8,830 nt of DNA, from the NCBI GenBank assembly GCA_036389695.1, contig DASVWG010000542.1:1-8830 (forward strand), given 5' to 3'. Source of the DNA: JALZHR01 sp036389695. GTDB taxonomy: Bacteria > Acidobacteriota > Blastocatellia > Pyrinomonadales > Pyrinomonadaceae. Shown here piece after piece: positions 1-5,720 of this stretch (its first letter is position 1; each line of letters opens with the position of its first letter). The notes beneath the pieces are model-generated. The model was not told the DNA's origin. It searched no databases and was given only the letters and a program-made list of their open reading frames with translations. The position numbers and the translations under genes were made by a program.

Positions 1-121
1 TCACTATTCACTATTTACTATTCACTATTTACTATTCACTATTCACTATTTACTATTCACTATTTACTATTCACTATTCACTATTTACTATTCACTATTT
101 ACTATTCACTATTCACTATTT
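1..121. repeat. Heptamer tandem repeat (ACTATTC/ACTATTT) with 35-bp higher-order period
   Basis: From position 3 the sequence is seventeen consecutive 7-bp units, either ACTATTC (C) or ACTATTT (T). Their order is CTCTC, CTCTC, CTCTC, CT, so a 35-bp super-unit repeats three times without error (3-37, 38-72, 73-107) before a final partial copy. No partner of opposite orientation lies in the window. The other intergenic elements here are inverted repeats, so the array may be the right arm of one whose left arm lies before position 1. It resembles in kind the short tandemly repeated heptamers (STRR) known from cyanobacteria. It codes for nothing evident. Confidence 0.95.
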
Positions 122-149
122 TGACAAACCCGTCTGTTAAAGCTACTTT
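121..149 (+). promoter_or_regulatory. Candidate sigma-70-type promoter for lepB
   Basis: A perfect TTGACA (-35) at 121-126 is followed after 17 bp by TACTTT (144-149), which matches the -10 consensus at only three of six positions. The last base of the heptamer array is the first base of the -35 box. A start near 156 would leave a leader of about 60 nt before lepB. The -35 is strong and the -10 weak, so the call is tentative. Confidence 0.4.
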
Positions 150-217
150 TGAAATGGTTTAGAAAGAAGTTTTGCGCCAACCGCAGAGGCTTTCCGAACA
201 TCGAATCTACTTGAATT

Positions 218-922
218 ATGTTCGATTTCTCCAAAAAAAAACAATACGAGTTCGGCACCGTGGCGATTGACGACGACCGCGACATCGAAGTTCACCGCCT
301 CCGGCGGGAATCGCGTCACGGCTTGTATTCCGAAGGCTTAAAGCTCGTGCGCGACATCGTTCTGGTTTTGACGGTTTTTATCCTGCTCGGCGTTTTCGTC
401 GCGCAGCCGGTCGTCGTCGAAGGCACTTCGATGCTGCCGGAGCTTCACGACGGCGAGCGCCTTCTGGTCAATAAACTGGTTTATTATAAATTCAAGAGCG
501 TCAGCTGGGGACACATCGAGCGCGGCGACATCGTCGTTTTCTGGTATCCGAAAGAGCCGGATAAAAGCTATGTCAAACGCATCATCGGGCTGCCGGGCGA
601 AACGGTCGAAGTGCGCAACGGCGTGGTTTACATCGACGGCGAAGAAATGCGCGAGCCTTATCTCAGCGCGGAACACAACCAGACTTTAGGCAGTTTCCGC
701 CCGACCAAAGTCGATGAACATTATTATTTCGTGATGGGCGACAACCGCGATAATTCTTCGGATTCGCGCTACTGGGGCTTGGTGCCCGAAAAATACGTCT
801 ACGGCAAAGCCTTTTTCCGCTACTGGAAACCGTCGAATATAGGTTTTCTCGAAAAAGGACATTACGAACTGGACGAAACCGACAAAAACGACACGCGCGC
901 GGCGAGCGAAACGGAAGAATAG
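218..922 (+). CDS. lepB: Signal peptidase I
   Basis: This membrane-anchored serine protease removes signal peptides from proteins leaving the cytoplasm through Sec or Tat. The 234-residue product has a charged cytoplasmic N-terminus, one membrane segment at about residues 45-65, then the periplasmic catalytic domain. The nucleophile is Ser71 in GTSMLP and the general base is Lys120 in SYVKRIIGLPGE. The conserved box MGDNRDNSSDSR lies at 173-184. One membrane anchor and this length fit the short form found in many bacteria, not the two-anchor E. coli enzyme. An in-frame TGA at 212-214 makes ATG 218 the first possible start, although no clear Shine-Dalgarno precedes it. The last 20 residues are acidic, polar and not conserved in the family. 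Family assignment is secure. A substrate range cannot be read from the sequence. Confidence 0.96.
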   Translation: MFDFSKKKQYEFGTVAIDDDRDIEVHRLRRESRHGLYSEGLKLVRDIVLVLTVFILLGVFVAQPVVVEGTSMLPELHDGERLLVNKLVYYKFKSVSWGHIERGDIVVFWYPKEPDKSYVKRIIGLPGETVEVRNGVVYIDGEEMREPYLSAEHNQTLGSFRPTKVDEHYYFVMGDNRDNSSDSRYWGLVPEKYVYGKAFFRYWKPSNIGFLEKGHYELDETDKNDTRAASETEE

Positions 923-938
923 ACAAAAATTTTCAATA

Positions 939-1120
939 CAAAGGCACAAAGAGCACAAAGGAAAATTCAAACAGGATGGACAGGATACACAGGATAAAAA
1001 GAAAGCTCAATGTTTTGAGTTTTAAATTATCCTGTTCATCCTGTTCATCCTGTTTCTATCTGCGTTTATCTGTGTAAATCTGCGGTTTCATTCTCTTAGT
1101 GTGCTTTGTGTCTTTGTGGT
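939..1120. repeat. Nested intergenic inverted repeat (ACAGGAT words inside CACAAAG words)
   Basis: Two repeat families are nested as one imperfect palindrome. The inner arms, 969-997 and 1027-1055, are built from ACAGGAT words and pair at 26 of 29 positions. At their tip is a further small hairpin, CTCAA-TGTT-TTGAG (1006-1019). The outer arms, 939-962 and 1099-1120, are built from CACAAAG words and pair with one indel. Between the right arms lies a one-sided run of ATCTGCG/ATCTGTG words (about 1058-1086). The element starts 17 bp after the lepB stop and ends 12 bp before carA, filling the gap almost completely. In RNA it would form a long hairpin that could mark the lepB mRNA end. Confidence 0.85.
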
Positions 1121-1132
1121 AAAAAAATCTTT

Positions 1133-2227
1133 ATGAATTTATCAAAAACAGCGCTTCTGGTTCTCGAAGACGGCAGAACCTTTCGCGGCTACGCTTTCGG
1201 CGCGGAAGGCGAGGCTTTCGGCGAGATGGTTTTCAATACCTCGATGACCGGCTATCAGGAAATTCTGACTGACCCTTCCTACGCCGGGCAAATCGTCTGT
1301 ATGACGTATCCGCTGATTGGAAACTACGGCGTCAACGAGGAAGACACCGAATCGCGCCGCCCGTGGGTGGAAGGCTTCGTCGTCCGCGAAGCGAGCCGCA
1401 TCGCTTCGAACTGGCGCTCGCAGGAAACGCTGGATTCTTATCTGAAACGCTATAAAATCGTCGGCATCGAACATCTCGACACGCGCGCTCTGGTTCGACA
1501 CATCCGCGACAAAGGCGCGATGCGCGCCGTCATTTCAACCGTCGACGCGGACGAAGCGAGCCTTCTGGAAAAAGTAAAAAATTCGCCGTCGATGAAAAAC
1601 CGCGAGCTTGCCAGCGTCGTCACGATTGACGAAACCTACGATTTTCCCGCCGCACGCGAAGAAAAATTCCACGTCGTCTGCTACGATTTCGGCGTCAAGA
1701 CAAATTCTCTGCGCGAGTTTTCCAGATACGGCTGCCGTCTGACAATCGTTCCGGCGGAAACGCCCGCGCGTGAAGTTCTGGAAATGAAGCCCGACGGGAT
1801 TTTTCTCTCCAACGGTCCGGGCGACCCGGCTTCGATGCAAAAAGTCGTCGAAGAAATCAAAAAACTAACCGAATCGGAAGTGCCGATGTTCGGCATCTGT
1901 CTCGGACATCAAATCTTAGGTCAGGTTTTCGGCGGCGAAACTTACAAATTAAAATTCGGGCATCGCGGCGGCAACCAGCCGATTAAAGATTTATCGACCG
2001 GCAAAGTCGAAATCACCTCGCACAATCACGGCTTCGCCGTCGATGCCGAGAGCTTGCCCGCCGAAGTCGAAGTCACGCACGTCAATCTCAACGACAACAC
2101 GGTCGCCGGTTTGAAACACAAAACTCTGCCCGTTTTCAGCGTCCAGTATCATCCCGAATCCGCGCCCGGTCCGCACGATTCCGAATATTTGTTCAGACGT
2201 TTTATCGAGCTGATGGAAAAAAATTAA
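1133..2227 (+). CDS. carA: Carbamoyl-phosphate synthase small (glutaminase) subunit
   Basis: CarA hydrolyses glutamine and passes ammonia to the large subunit CarB, which makes carbamoyl phosphate for arginine and pyrimidine synthesis in the cytoplasm. From ATG 1133 the product is 364 residues. The N-terminal small-chain domain (about 1-150) includes the conserved run NTSMTGYQEILTDPSY. The class I glutamine amidotransferase domain (about 180-360) has the oxyanion motif LSNGPGDP (225-232), nucleophile Cys256 in GICLGHQ, and His340 and Glu342 in QYHPES, so the triad is intact. The frame is open upstream to a TTG at 1106, but that stretch (MCLCGKKIF) is translated from the flanking CACAAAG-type repeat. 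The ATG start also aligns with known CarA N-termini (ALLVLEDG). No clear Shine-Dalgarno is seen. carB is not adjacent, because the next gene is an unrelated glycosyltransferase. Confidence 0.96.
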   Translation: MNLSKTALLVLEDGRTFRGYAFGAEGEAFGEMVFNTSMTGYQEILTDPSYAGQIVCMTYPLIGNYGVNEEDTESRRPWVEGFVVREASRIASNWRSQETLDSYLKRYKIVGIEHLDTRALVRHIRDKGAMRAVISTVDADEASLLEKVKNSPSMKNRELASVVTIDETYDFPAAREEKFHVVCYDFGVKTNSLREFSRYGCRLTIVPAETPAREVLEMKPDGIFLSNGPGDPASMQKVVEEIKKLTESEVPMFGICLGHQILGQVFGGETYKLKFGHRGGNQPIKDLSTGKVEITSHNHGFAVDAESLPAEVEVTHVNLNDNTVAGLKHKTLPVFSVQYHPESAPGPHDSEYLFRRFIELMEKN

Positions 2228-2242
2228 CGCAAAGAAAAATTC

Positions 2243-2316
2243 ACAGGGATAACAGGATAAACAGGGATAATTAAAATAAAAGCCTTTCAAATCCCTGTTT
2301 ATCCTGTTATCCCTGT
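2243..2316. repeat. Perfect 26-bp intergenic inverted repeat (ACAGGGAT/AACAGGAT words)
   Basis: The left arm 2243-2268 and right arm 2291-2316 are exact reverse complements over 26 bp, with a 22-bp AT-rich loop. Each arm holds three related words, ACAGGGAT, AACAGGAT and ACAGGGAT, in tandem. Flanking A-rich (from about 2229) and T-rich (to about 2330) stretches extend the pairing imperfectly. It begins 16 bp after the carA stop, where it could act as an mRNA 3'-end hairpin. Between it and the next gene (2331-2392) there is only AT-rich sequence with two more ATCTG-type words. Confidence 0.95.
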
Positions 2317-2392
2317 ATTTTCTTTTTCTTAATCTGCGTAACAGCTAAATTTATCTTTTTGCCATACAAATTTGTGTTAATCTGTTTTCGCT

Positions 2393-3085
2393 ATGGAACT
2401 TTCCGTCATCATTCCGACTTTTAACGAGGAGCTTTCGATTACAAAAACGCTCGACGCTCTTTCGCGTCTGGTCAATGTGGACGAAGTTATCATCGTCGAC
2501 GGCGGAAGCGCGGACAAAACCATCGAAATTATCGAAGGCTACGACCGTCTGAAAAAAATCAAATTAGTGAAAATCGACGAGCCGAATCGCGGGCGGCAGC
2601 TTCACGAAGGCACGAAACACGCGGGCGGCGACGTTTTCTGGTTTATTCACGCCGACACGCGTCCCGTGCAGGGCGCGGGCAGGCAGATTAAAGCCAATAT
2701 GCGTTATCGCGAAGTCGTCGGCGGAAATTTCGAGATTGCTTTCGGCGGCGAAAGCCGCTGGGCGCGATTTCTGACGCGGCTTTATCCATATTTGCGCTCA
2801 ATCGGTCTGGTTTACGGCGATTCGGCGATTTTCGTGCGCCGCGAAATTTACGAAAAAATCGGCGGTTTTCGCTTTCTGCCGCTGTTCGAAGATTTGGATT
2901 TATTCAAGCGCCTGCAAAAGCGCGGTCGCTTCGTGCATATCAACCTGACGGTCACGACATCTTCCCGCCGCTTTGAAAATAAATCTTTTCCGCTCACTTT
3001 CCTGCGCTGGTCGTTTTTTCAAGGTCTCTACTGGATTGGCTTTCCGCCGCGCGTGCTGGCGAAATTTTACCGACCGATTAGATAA
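2393..3085 (+). CDS. Family 2 glycosyltransferase, TIGR04283 type
   Basis: This is a GT-A fold glycosyltransferase of 230 residues, predicted to be cytoplasmic. The N-terminal nucleotide-sugar binding strand is SVIIPTFNEE (4-13), followed by VDGGSADKT (35-43), the NRGRQLHEG segment (65-73) and the metal-site region FIHADT (84-89) in place of a plain DXD. The acceptor half has YGDSAIFVRREIYEKIGGF (141-159), FEDLDLFKRL (165-174) with the likely catalytic acidic residues, and TTSSRRF (188-194). This set and order match the small TIGR04283 group, annotated elsewhere as selenium/rSAM-associated or arsenosugar-type transferase 2. The true sugar and acceptor are unknown. Its usual partner, a TIGR04282-type transferase, is not next to it here. 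The start is ATG 2393, with no visible Shine-Dalgarno. The stop codon overlaps the first bases of the following inverted repeat. Confidence 0.85.
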   Translation: MELSVIIPTFNEELSITKTLDALSRLVNVDEVIIVDGGSADKTIEIIEGYDRLKKIKLVKIDEPNRGRQLHEGTKHAGGDVFWFIHADTRPVQGAGRQIKANMRYREVVGGNFEIAFGGESRWARFLTRLYPYLRSIGLVYGDSAIFVRREIYEKIGGFRFLPLFEDLDLFKRLQKRGRFVHINLTVTTSSRRFENKSFPLTFLRWSFFQGLYWIGFPPRVLAKFYRPIR

Positions 3086-3172
3086 ACGATGAACGCGGAA
3101 CGATGAACGCGGAACGAAAATAAGAAATATAGAAATTACAATTCATCGTTCATCGTTCCGCGTTCATCGTTT
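3084..3172. repeat. Perfect 26-bp intergenic inverted repeat (CGATGAA/CGCGGAA words)
   Basis: The left arm 3084-3109 and right arm 3147-3172 are exact reverse complements over 26 bp, and a few more bases pair imperfectly inside. The arms are tandem copies of the words CGATGAA and CGCGGAA. The 37-bp loop is AT-rich. The left arm begins inside the TAA stop of the glycosyltransferase, so the element abuts the coding region with no spacer. Confidence 0.95.
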
Positions 3173-3214
3173 CCCTCAACTTTCCTGTCACAAAACGAAA
3201 TCTTCCGGTGTTTA

Positions 3215-3220
3215 TATGAT
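3215..3220 (+). promoter_or_regulatory. Possible -10 element for the secreted-protein gene
   Basis: TATGAT matches five of six -10 positions and lies 32 bp before ATG 3253. That would give a leader of about 25 nt containing the AAGGAG ribosome site. No convincing -35 is present 16-18 bp upstream, so the call rests on the -10 and on its position alone. Confidence 0.3.
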
Positions 3221-3252
3221 TAGAGTCTATTTTAAATCAAGGAGAAAATTTT

Positions 3253-3801
3253 ATGTTTCACGTTTTGGTTCTAATCGTCTTTATAATCTGCGGTTTTGTT
3301 TCGGCGGGCAATACTTACGCGCAGACGTCCGGCTCGCAGAGAGCGCAGGAAGTCGCCGCGTCGCTCGACAAAACGAAATATAAGCACAAGGAAAAAAAGA
3401 ATTTTCGGTTTGAGCGCTACATCGACATTAAAAACGAAGCGGTCATTAAAAACGCGTCCGAATACGCGGGCGTTTACGAATCTCCCGACGCGAACTATCG
3501 CATCGAGCTTCGCGTCAGCGGCGGCAAGGTCGAAGGCAGCGGCTACGAGACCGGTTTTAACGATTCGTCGCGCGTAAATTTCACTTTGCGCGATGCGCGT
3601 ATCGAAGGCGCTCTGCTGACGGCATCCCGCGTTTATGCTGACGGAAGCACGAAAAGACTCGAAGCCGTTTTCGTCAATCGCACCATCACTGAAGGTGCAA
3701 ACCCGAACAAAATTGAAAGCCGCGAAACGAAATTCGGTCTGGGATTTGTCGAAAATTTTGGCGAACAGTGGCAAAACAGAATTTTCTGCGAATACAAGTA
3801 A
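3253..3801 (+). CDS. Small secreted protein of unknown function
   Basis: I do not recognise this 182-residue protein. It begins with a hydrophobic signal peptide (about 1-19), and a type I signal peptidase site is likely after TYA at 21-23. There is no lipobox, so it should be released to the periplasm or outside. The mature part starts with a lysine-rich linker (about 36-60). It then has a domain of alternating hydrophobic and polar residues suggesting beta strands (about 70-180), including EYAGVYESPDANYRIELRVSG and a repeat-like second half. The segment 'GVYE..D..Y.IEL....GK..G.G' is reminiscent of small beta-barrel domains, but I cannot name a family. A clear AAGGAG ribosome site (3239-3244) sits 8 bp before the ATG, the best in the window. 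The gene stands alone between two inverted repeats. Coding status is well supported by the signal peptide, codon use and ribosome site. Confidence 0.85.
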   Translation: MFHVLVLIVFIICGFVSAGNTYAQTSGSQRAQEVAASLDKTKYKHKEKKNFRFERYIDIKNEAVIKNASEYAGVYESPDANYRIELRVSGGKVEGSGYETGFNDSSRVNFTLRDARIEGALLTASRVYADGSTKRLEAVFVNRTITEGANPNKIESRETKFGLGFVENFGEQWQNRIFCEYK

Positions 3802-3806
3802 AAAAA

Positions 3807-3968
3807 ACGCAAAACGTTTATTAATGCAAAATGCGTTAATTAATGCAAAATGCAAAATGCAAAGTGCAAAATATTAGGATTTAAGATTTAGGATTTTAGA
3901 TTAAATCTATTCTTCCATTTTGCACTTTGCATTTTGCATTTTCGCCGTTTTGCGTTTTGCATTAATTA
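3807..3968. repeat. Intergenic inverted repeat (TGCAAAA words) around an ATTTAGGATT core
   Basis: The central arms 3847-3872 and 3917-3942 are perfect reverse complements over 26 bp, made of the words TGCAAAA and TGCAAAG. A second outer pair, TAATTAATGCAAAA (3837-3850) and its reverse complement (3955-3968), is also exact and is joined to the core by a few extra words. The 44-bp loop contains a different word set (AGGATTTAAGATTTAGGATTTTAG, in part) that is related to the ATCTAAAATCC family at 5596-5720. It starts within 10 bp of the preceding stop codon and reaches to about 28 bp before crcB. No fluoride riboswitch can be recognised in this leader. Confidence 0.9.
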
Positions 3969-3996
3969 CGCTTTGTGTTGAAATTTCTTTTTGCTG

Positions 3997-4377
3997 ATGG
4001 AAACTTTAACGCGGATTTTATCGGTGGCAATCGGCGGCGCTTTCGGCGCGACGGCGCGATACGGCTTGAATCTTTTATTTGCCAAAACTCTCGTCCCGTT
4101 TCCTTTCGCCACGTTTTTCATCAACGTCACCGGCTCGTTTCTGATAGGCTTTCTGCTGATTCTTTTCGCCGATAAACTCAGCGCGGGCGAAAACCTGCGC
4201 TTCGCCGTCATCGTCGGATTTTTAGGCGCATACACGACGTTTTCGACTTTTGAAATGGAGATTTTTGAACTGGTTCGCCAGCGCGAATTCGTGACGGCGT
4301 TTCTTTATCTTTTTTTGAGCGTTGTAATTGGCTTCATCGGCGTTTGCGGCGGCGTCTGGCTGGCGAAGAAGTTTTGA
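3997..4377 (+). CDS. crcB: Fluoride channel Fluc/CrcB
   Basis: CrcB exports fluoride passively across the inner membrane as an antiparallel dual-topology dimer. The 126-residue product has four hydrophobic helices (about 4-28, 35-58, 68-90, 98-122). Family landmarks are GGAFGATARY (13-22), the TM2 motif FFINVTGSF with Asn43, and the TM3 break TTFSTFE with Phe82 and Phe85. Tyr104 is in TM4. As I recall, these four residues fall at the same numbers as the pore residues of the Bordetella pertussis Fluc. ATG 3997 is preferred over TTG 3991, two codons upstream in the same frame, because it begins METLTRIL as in typical members. No Shine-Dalgarno is visible. Only one crcB copy is present here, fitting a homodimer. 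The gene is convergent with the kinase and shares a hairpin with it. Confidence 0.95.
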   Translation: METLTRILSVAIGGAFGATARYGLNLLFAKTLVPFPFATFFINVTGSFLIGFLLILFADKLSAGENLRFAVIVGFLGAYTTFSTFEMEIFELVRQREFVTAFLYLFLSVVIGFIGVCGGVWLAKKF

Positions 4378-4385
4378 ATCAAACA

Positions 4386-4462
4386 AGGCAGAAGCCCGCG
4401 CGTCAGCAAGGGCGCAGAGCTGCTAACCAAATGCGCCCTTGCTTACGCGCGGGCTTCTGCCT
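4386..4462. terminator. GC-rich 31-bp inverted repeat between convergent genes; likely bidirectional terminator
   Basis: Arms 4386-4416 and 4432-4462 pair at 30 of 31 positions, the single mismatch being in CGTCAGC versus CGTAAGC, around a 15-bp loop. The hairpin is by far the strongest in the window and lies between the 3' ends of crcB and the kinase gene. Short T-runs follow on both strands. The right arm overlaps the kinase gene and supplies its last six codons and stop. The left arm plus one upstream base (4385-4414) is repeated without change at 8773-8802. Confidence 0.75.
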
Positions 4463-5390
4463 TTAAGAGAGAATCCAATTCATCAACATTCGGCAGAGCC
4501 GTCCGCGCGCCGAGCTGGCGGCATTTTAAGGCGGCGACGGCGTTTGCCATTCGCGCCGCGGTTTCGACGCTTTCGCCCGTCAGAAGCCCGTAGAGAAGCC
4601 CGACGCGAAAGGCGTCGCCCGCGCCGGTCGTGTCTTTGCAGCCGCCGGGCACGGCGTAGCCGCGCGTTTCGATAAACGCGTCTTCGCACAAAAGCAGAGA
4701 GCCTTTTTCGCCCAGCGTCATCCCAACGATTTTATAGCCGTAGCGCGATTTTATCTCGCGCAGAGATTCGCGCCGGTCACGCACGCCGACCAGTCTTTCT
4801 GGAAATTCTTCGGATGAAATAAAAATATCAATCAGCGGCAGAAGCTGCTCGATGCCTTCGAAAAGATTGTCGATGTCAATCGAGACAATCGCGCCCGCCT
4901 CCCGCGCCGCTCGCGCCATTCGGGCGCAGGCGAGCGCGTCGTGCGGCGTCGCGTGAAAAACTTTCGCGCGCTTTGCAATCTCCAGCGGCGCTTCTTCCGG
5001 CGCGTAGGAAAGTTTACCGTCGCGTTTCCAAATCACCGTTCGCTCGCCGTTTCGCTCGTCGATTATGATAAACGCGATTTGCGTGCGCGCGCCTTTGATT
5101 TGCTCGGCGTGCGTCGTCTCGACGCCTTCCGCGATTAATGTTTGCAAGCCGAAATCGCCCGCGCCGTCGTCGCCGAAACGCCCGACGTATGCGGTTTTTA
5201 AGCCCAGACGACGCAGACCCGCCATCGTCGAAGCGATTTCGCCGCCCGCGAGCTGGACGTAATCGAGAAGCTCGATTTTCGAATTAAACTGCGGATATTC
5301 GGGCGTGACAATCAAAAAATCGACGGCGTTCGTGCCGAATCCGACGGCGTCGAATTCTTTGTTTCGAGCGAGCGCGAAAGGGAATTTCAT
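4443..5390 (-). CDS. PfkB/ribokinase-family carbohydrate kinase
   Basis: This is an ATP-dependent sugar or nucleoside kinase of the ribokinase (PfkB) fold, 315 residues from ATG at 5390, cytoplasmic. The N-terminal substrate half starts with FDAVGFGTNAVDF (13-25). Glycines 49-50 open the first PfkB signature (GGEIASTMAGLRRLG, 49-63). The second signature DTTGAGDAF (253-261) carries the anion-hole glycines and catalytic Asp259. The substrate is not readable. Ribokinase-, fructokinase- and adenosine-kinase-like members all share these motifs, and no neighbouring sugar gene helps. A TTG seven codons upstream (5411) is in frame but is upstream of the likely transcription start. The C-terminal residues KAEARA (310-315) and the TAA are encoded by the repeat hairpin shared with crcB, so the original 3' end has probably been replaced. 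All core motifs are intact. Confidence 0.92.
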   Translation of the reverse strand: MKFPFALARNKEFDAVGFGTNAVDFLIVTPEYPQFNSKIELLDYVQLAGGEIASTMAGLRRLGLKTAYVGRFGDDGAGDFGLQTLIAEGVETTHAEQIKGARTQIAFIIIDERNGERTVIWKRDGKLSYAPEEAPLEIAKRAKVFHATPHDALACARMARAAREAGAIVSIDIDNLFEGIEQLLPLIDIFISSEEFPERLVGVRDRRESLREIKSRYGYKIVGMTLGEKGSLLLCEDAFIETRGYAVPGGCKDTTGAGDAFRVGLLYGLLTGESVETAARMANAVAALKCRQLGARTALPNVDELDSLLKAEARA

Positions 5391-5399
5391 TGTGGCAAA

Positions 5400-5429
5400 A
5401 GTATAAAACAAAAAGGCTTTTCTTGTCAG
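5400..5429 (-). promoter_or_regulatory. Promoter of the PfkB kinase gene
   Basis: On the minus strand CTGACA (5429-5424, five of six to consensus) is followed after 18 bp by TATACT (5405-5400, five of six). Transcription should start near 5392-5394, only two to four bases before the ATG at 5390. No Shine-Dalgarno fits there, so the mRNA is predicted to be leaderless or nearly so. The -35 lies 15 bp from that of a promoter facing the other way. Confidence 0.6.
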
Positions 5430-5444
5430 TCGGCGCGATATTTG

Positions 5445-5473
5445 ATGACAAATGAAAAAAAGTCCTTTATACT
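5445..5473 (+). promoter_or_regulatory. Divergent promoter facing the gene-poor stretch
   Basis: ATGACA (5445-5450) and TATACT (5468-5473) each match consensus at five of six positions and are separated by 17 bp. The start point would be at about 5480. No protein gene follows within 580 bp, so the product may be an RNA or a very long rne leader. It is back to back with the kinase promoter, and the two -35 boxes are 15 bp apart. Confidence 0.5.
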
Positions 5474-5478
5474 ATGCG

Positions 5479-5658
5479 AAGTTTGCTTGGAGTTTCGGTT
5501 GAAACGCTTTTTGATTGATAACAGCAAACTTAAAAGGATTGAACAACAGCAAATAAGCTTTGTTAAAAGAAAACCAGCGGGTCGAGCATTGAGGAATTTT
5601 AGATTTTCGATTGCCGATTTTAGATTGGATAAGGATACGGCTCAAAAGCCGTAATTTA
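5479..5658 (+). ncRNA. Candidate structured RNA, no known family
   Basis: Starting at the predicted transcription start there is a 9-bp perfect stem, AAGTTTGCT (5479-5487) with AGCAAACTT (5523-5531). It encloses a hairpin GTTTC-GGTT-GAAAC (5492-5505). A second stem-loop follows: AACAA and AGC with one bulged C (5542-5550), loop AAATAA, then GCTTTGTT (5557-5564). A 7-bp hairpin TACGGCT-CAAA-AGCCGTA (5636-5653) followed by ATTTATT could end the transcript. The stretch 5596-5628 in between is one arm of a repeat, which weakens the case for a single functional RNA. No riboswitch, 6S, tmRNA or RNase P signature was recognised. An overlapping reading frame (5445-5654) has poor codon use and is not called. 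Confidence 0.3.
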
Positions 5659-5720
5659 TTAAGAAAATTTTATTCTCTTCCCAATCGTAAATCCAAAATC
5701 TAAAATCCAAAATCTAAAAT
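5596..5720. repeat. Imperfect inverted repeat (ATCTAAAATCC words)
   Basis: The left arm 5596-5628 and right arm 5681-5720 are made of words of the kind ATTTTAGATT and AAATCCAAAATCT. The first 12 bp and the outer ATTGG/CCAAT pair exactly, and the right arm has one extra 7-bp word. The loop holds the TACGGCT/AGCCGTA hairpin (5636-5653). It is the least perfect of the intergenic elements. Confidence 0.7.

Noticed and set aside
1..121. CRISPR array
   Set aside because: Units are 7 bp and contiguous with no unique spacers.
1106..1132. TTG start at 1106 extending CarA by MCLCGKKIF
   Set aside because: The codons come from the CACAAAG-type repeat, and known CarA proteins begin at the ALLVLEDG region as they do from ATG 1133.
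2245..2262. Resemblance of the repeat word AGGGATAACAGGATAA to the I-SceI homing-endonuclease site
   Set aside because: It is close but not identical, it arises from the internal word structure of the repeat, and no endonuclease gene or intron is present.
3802..3996. Fluoride riboswitch before crcB
   Set aside because: The leader is fully occupied by TGCAAAA and AGGATTT repeats, and the conserved riboswitch sequence blocks were not found.
5445..5654. Small open frame on the plus strand, about 69 residues
   Set aside because: It overlaps a likely promoter, its codon use is unlike the neighbours, its end is repeat sequence and terminator-like hairpin, and it has no ribosome site.
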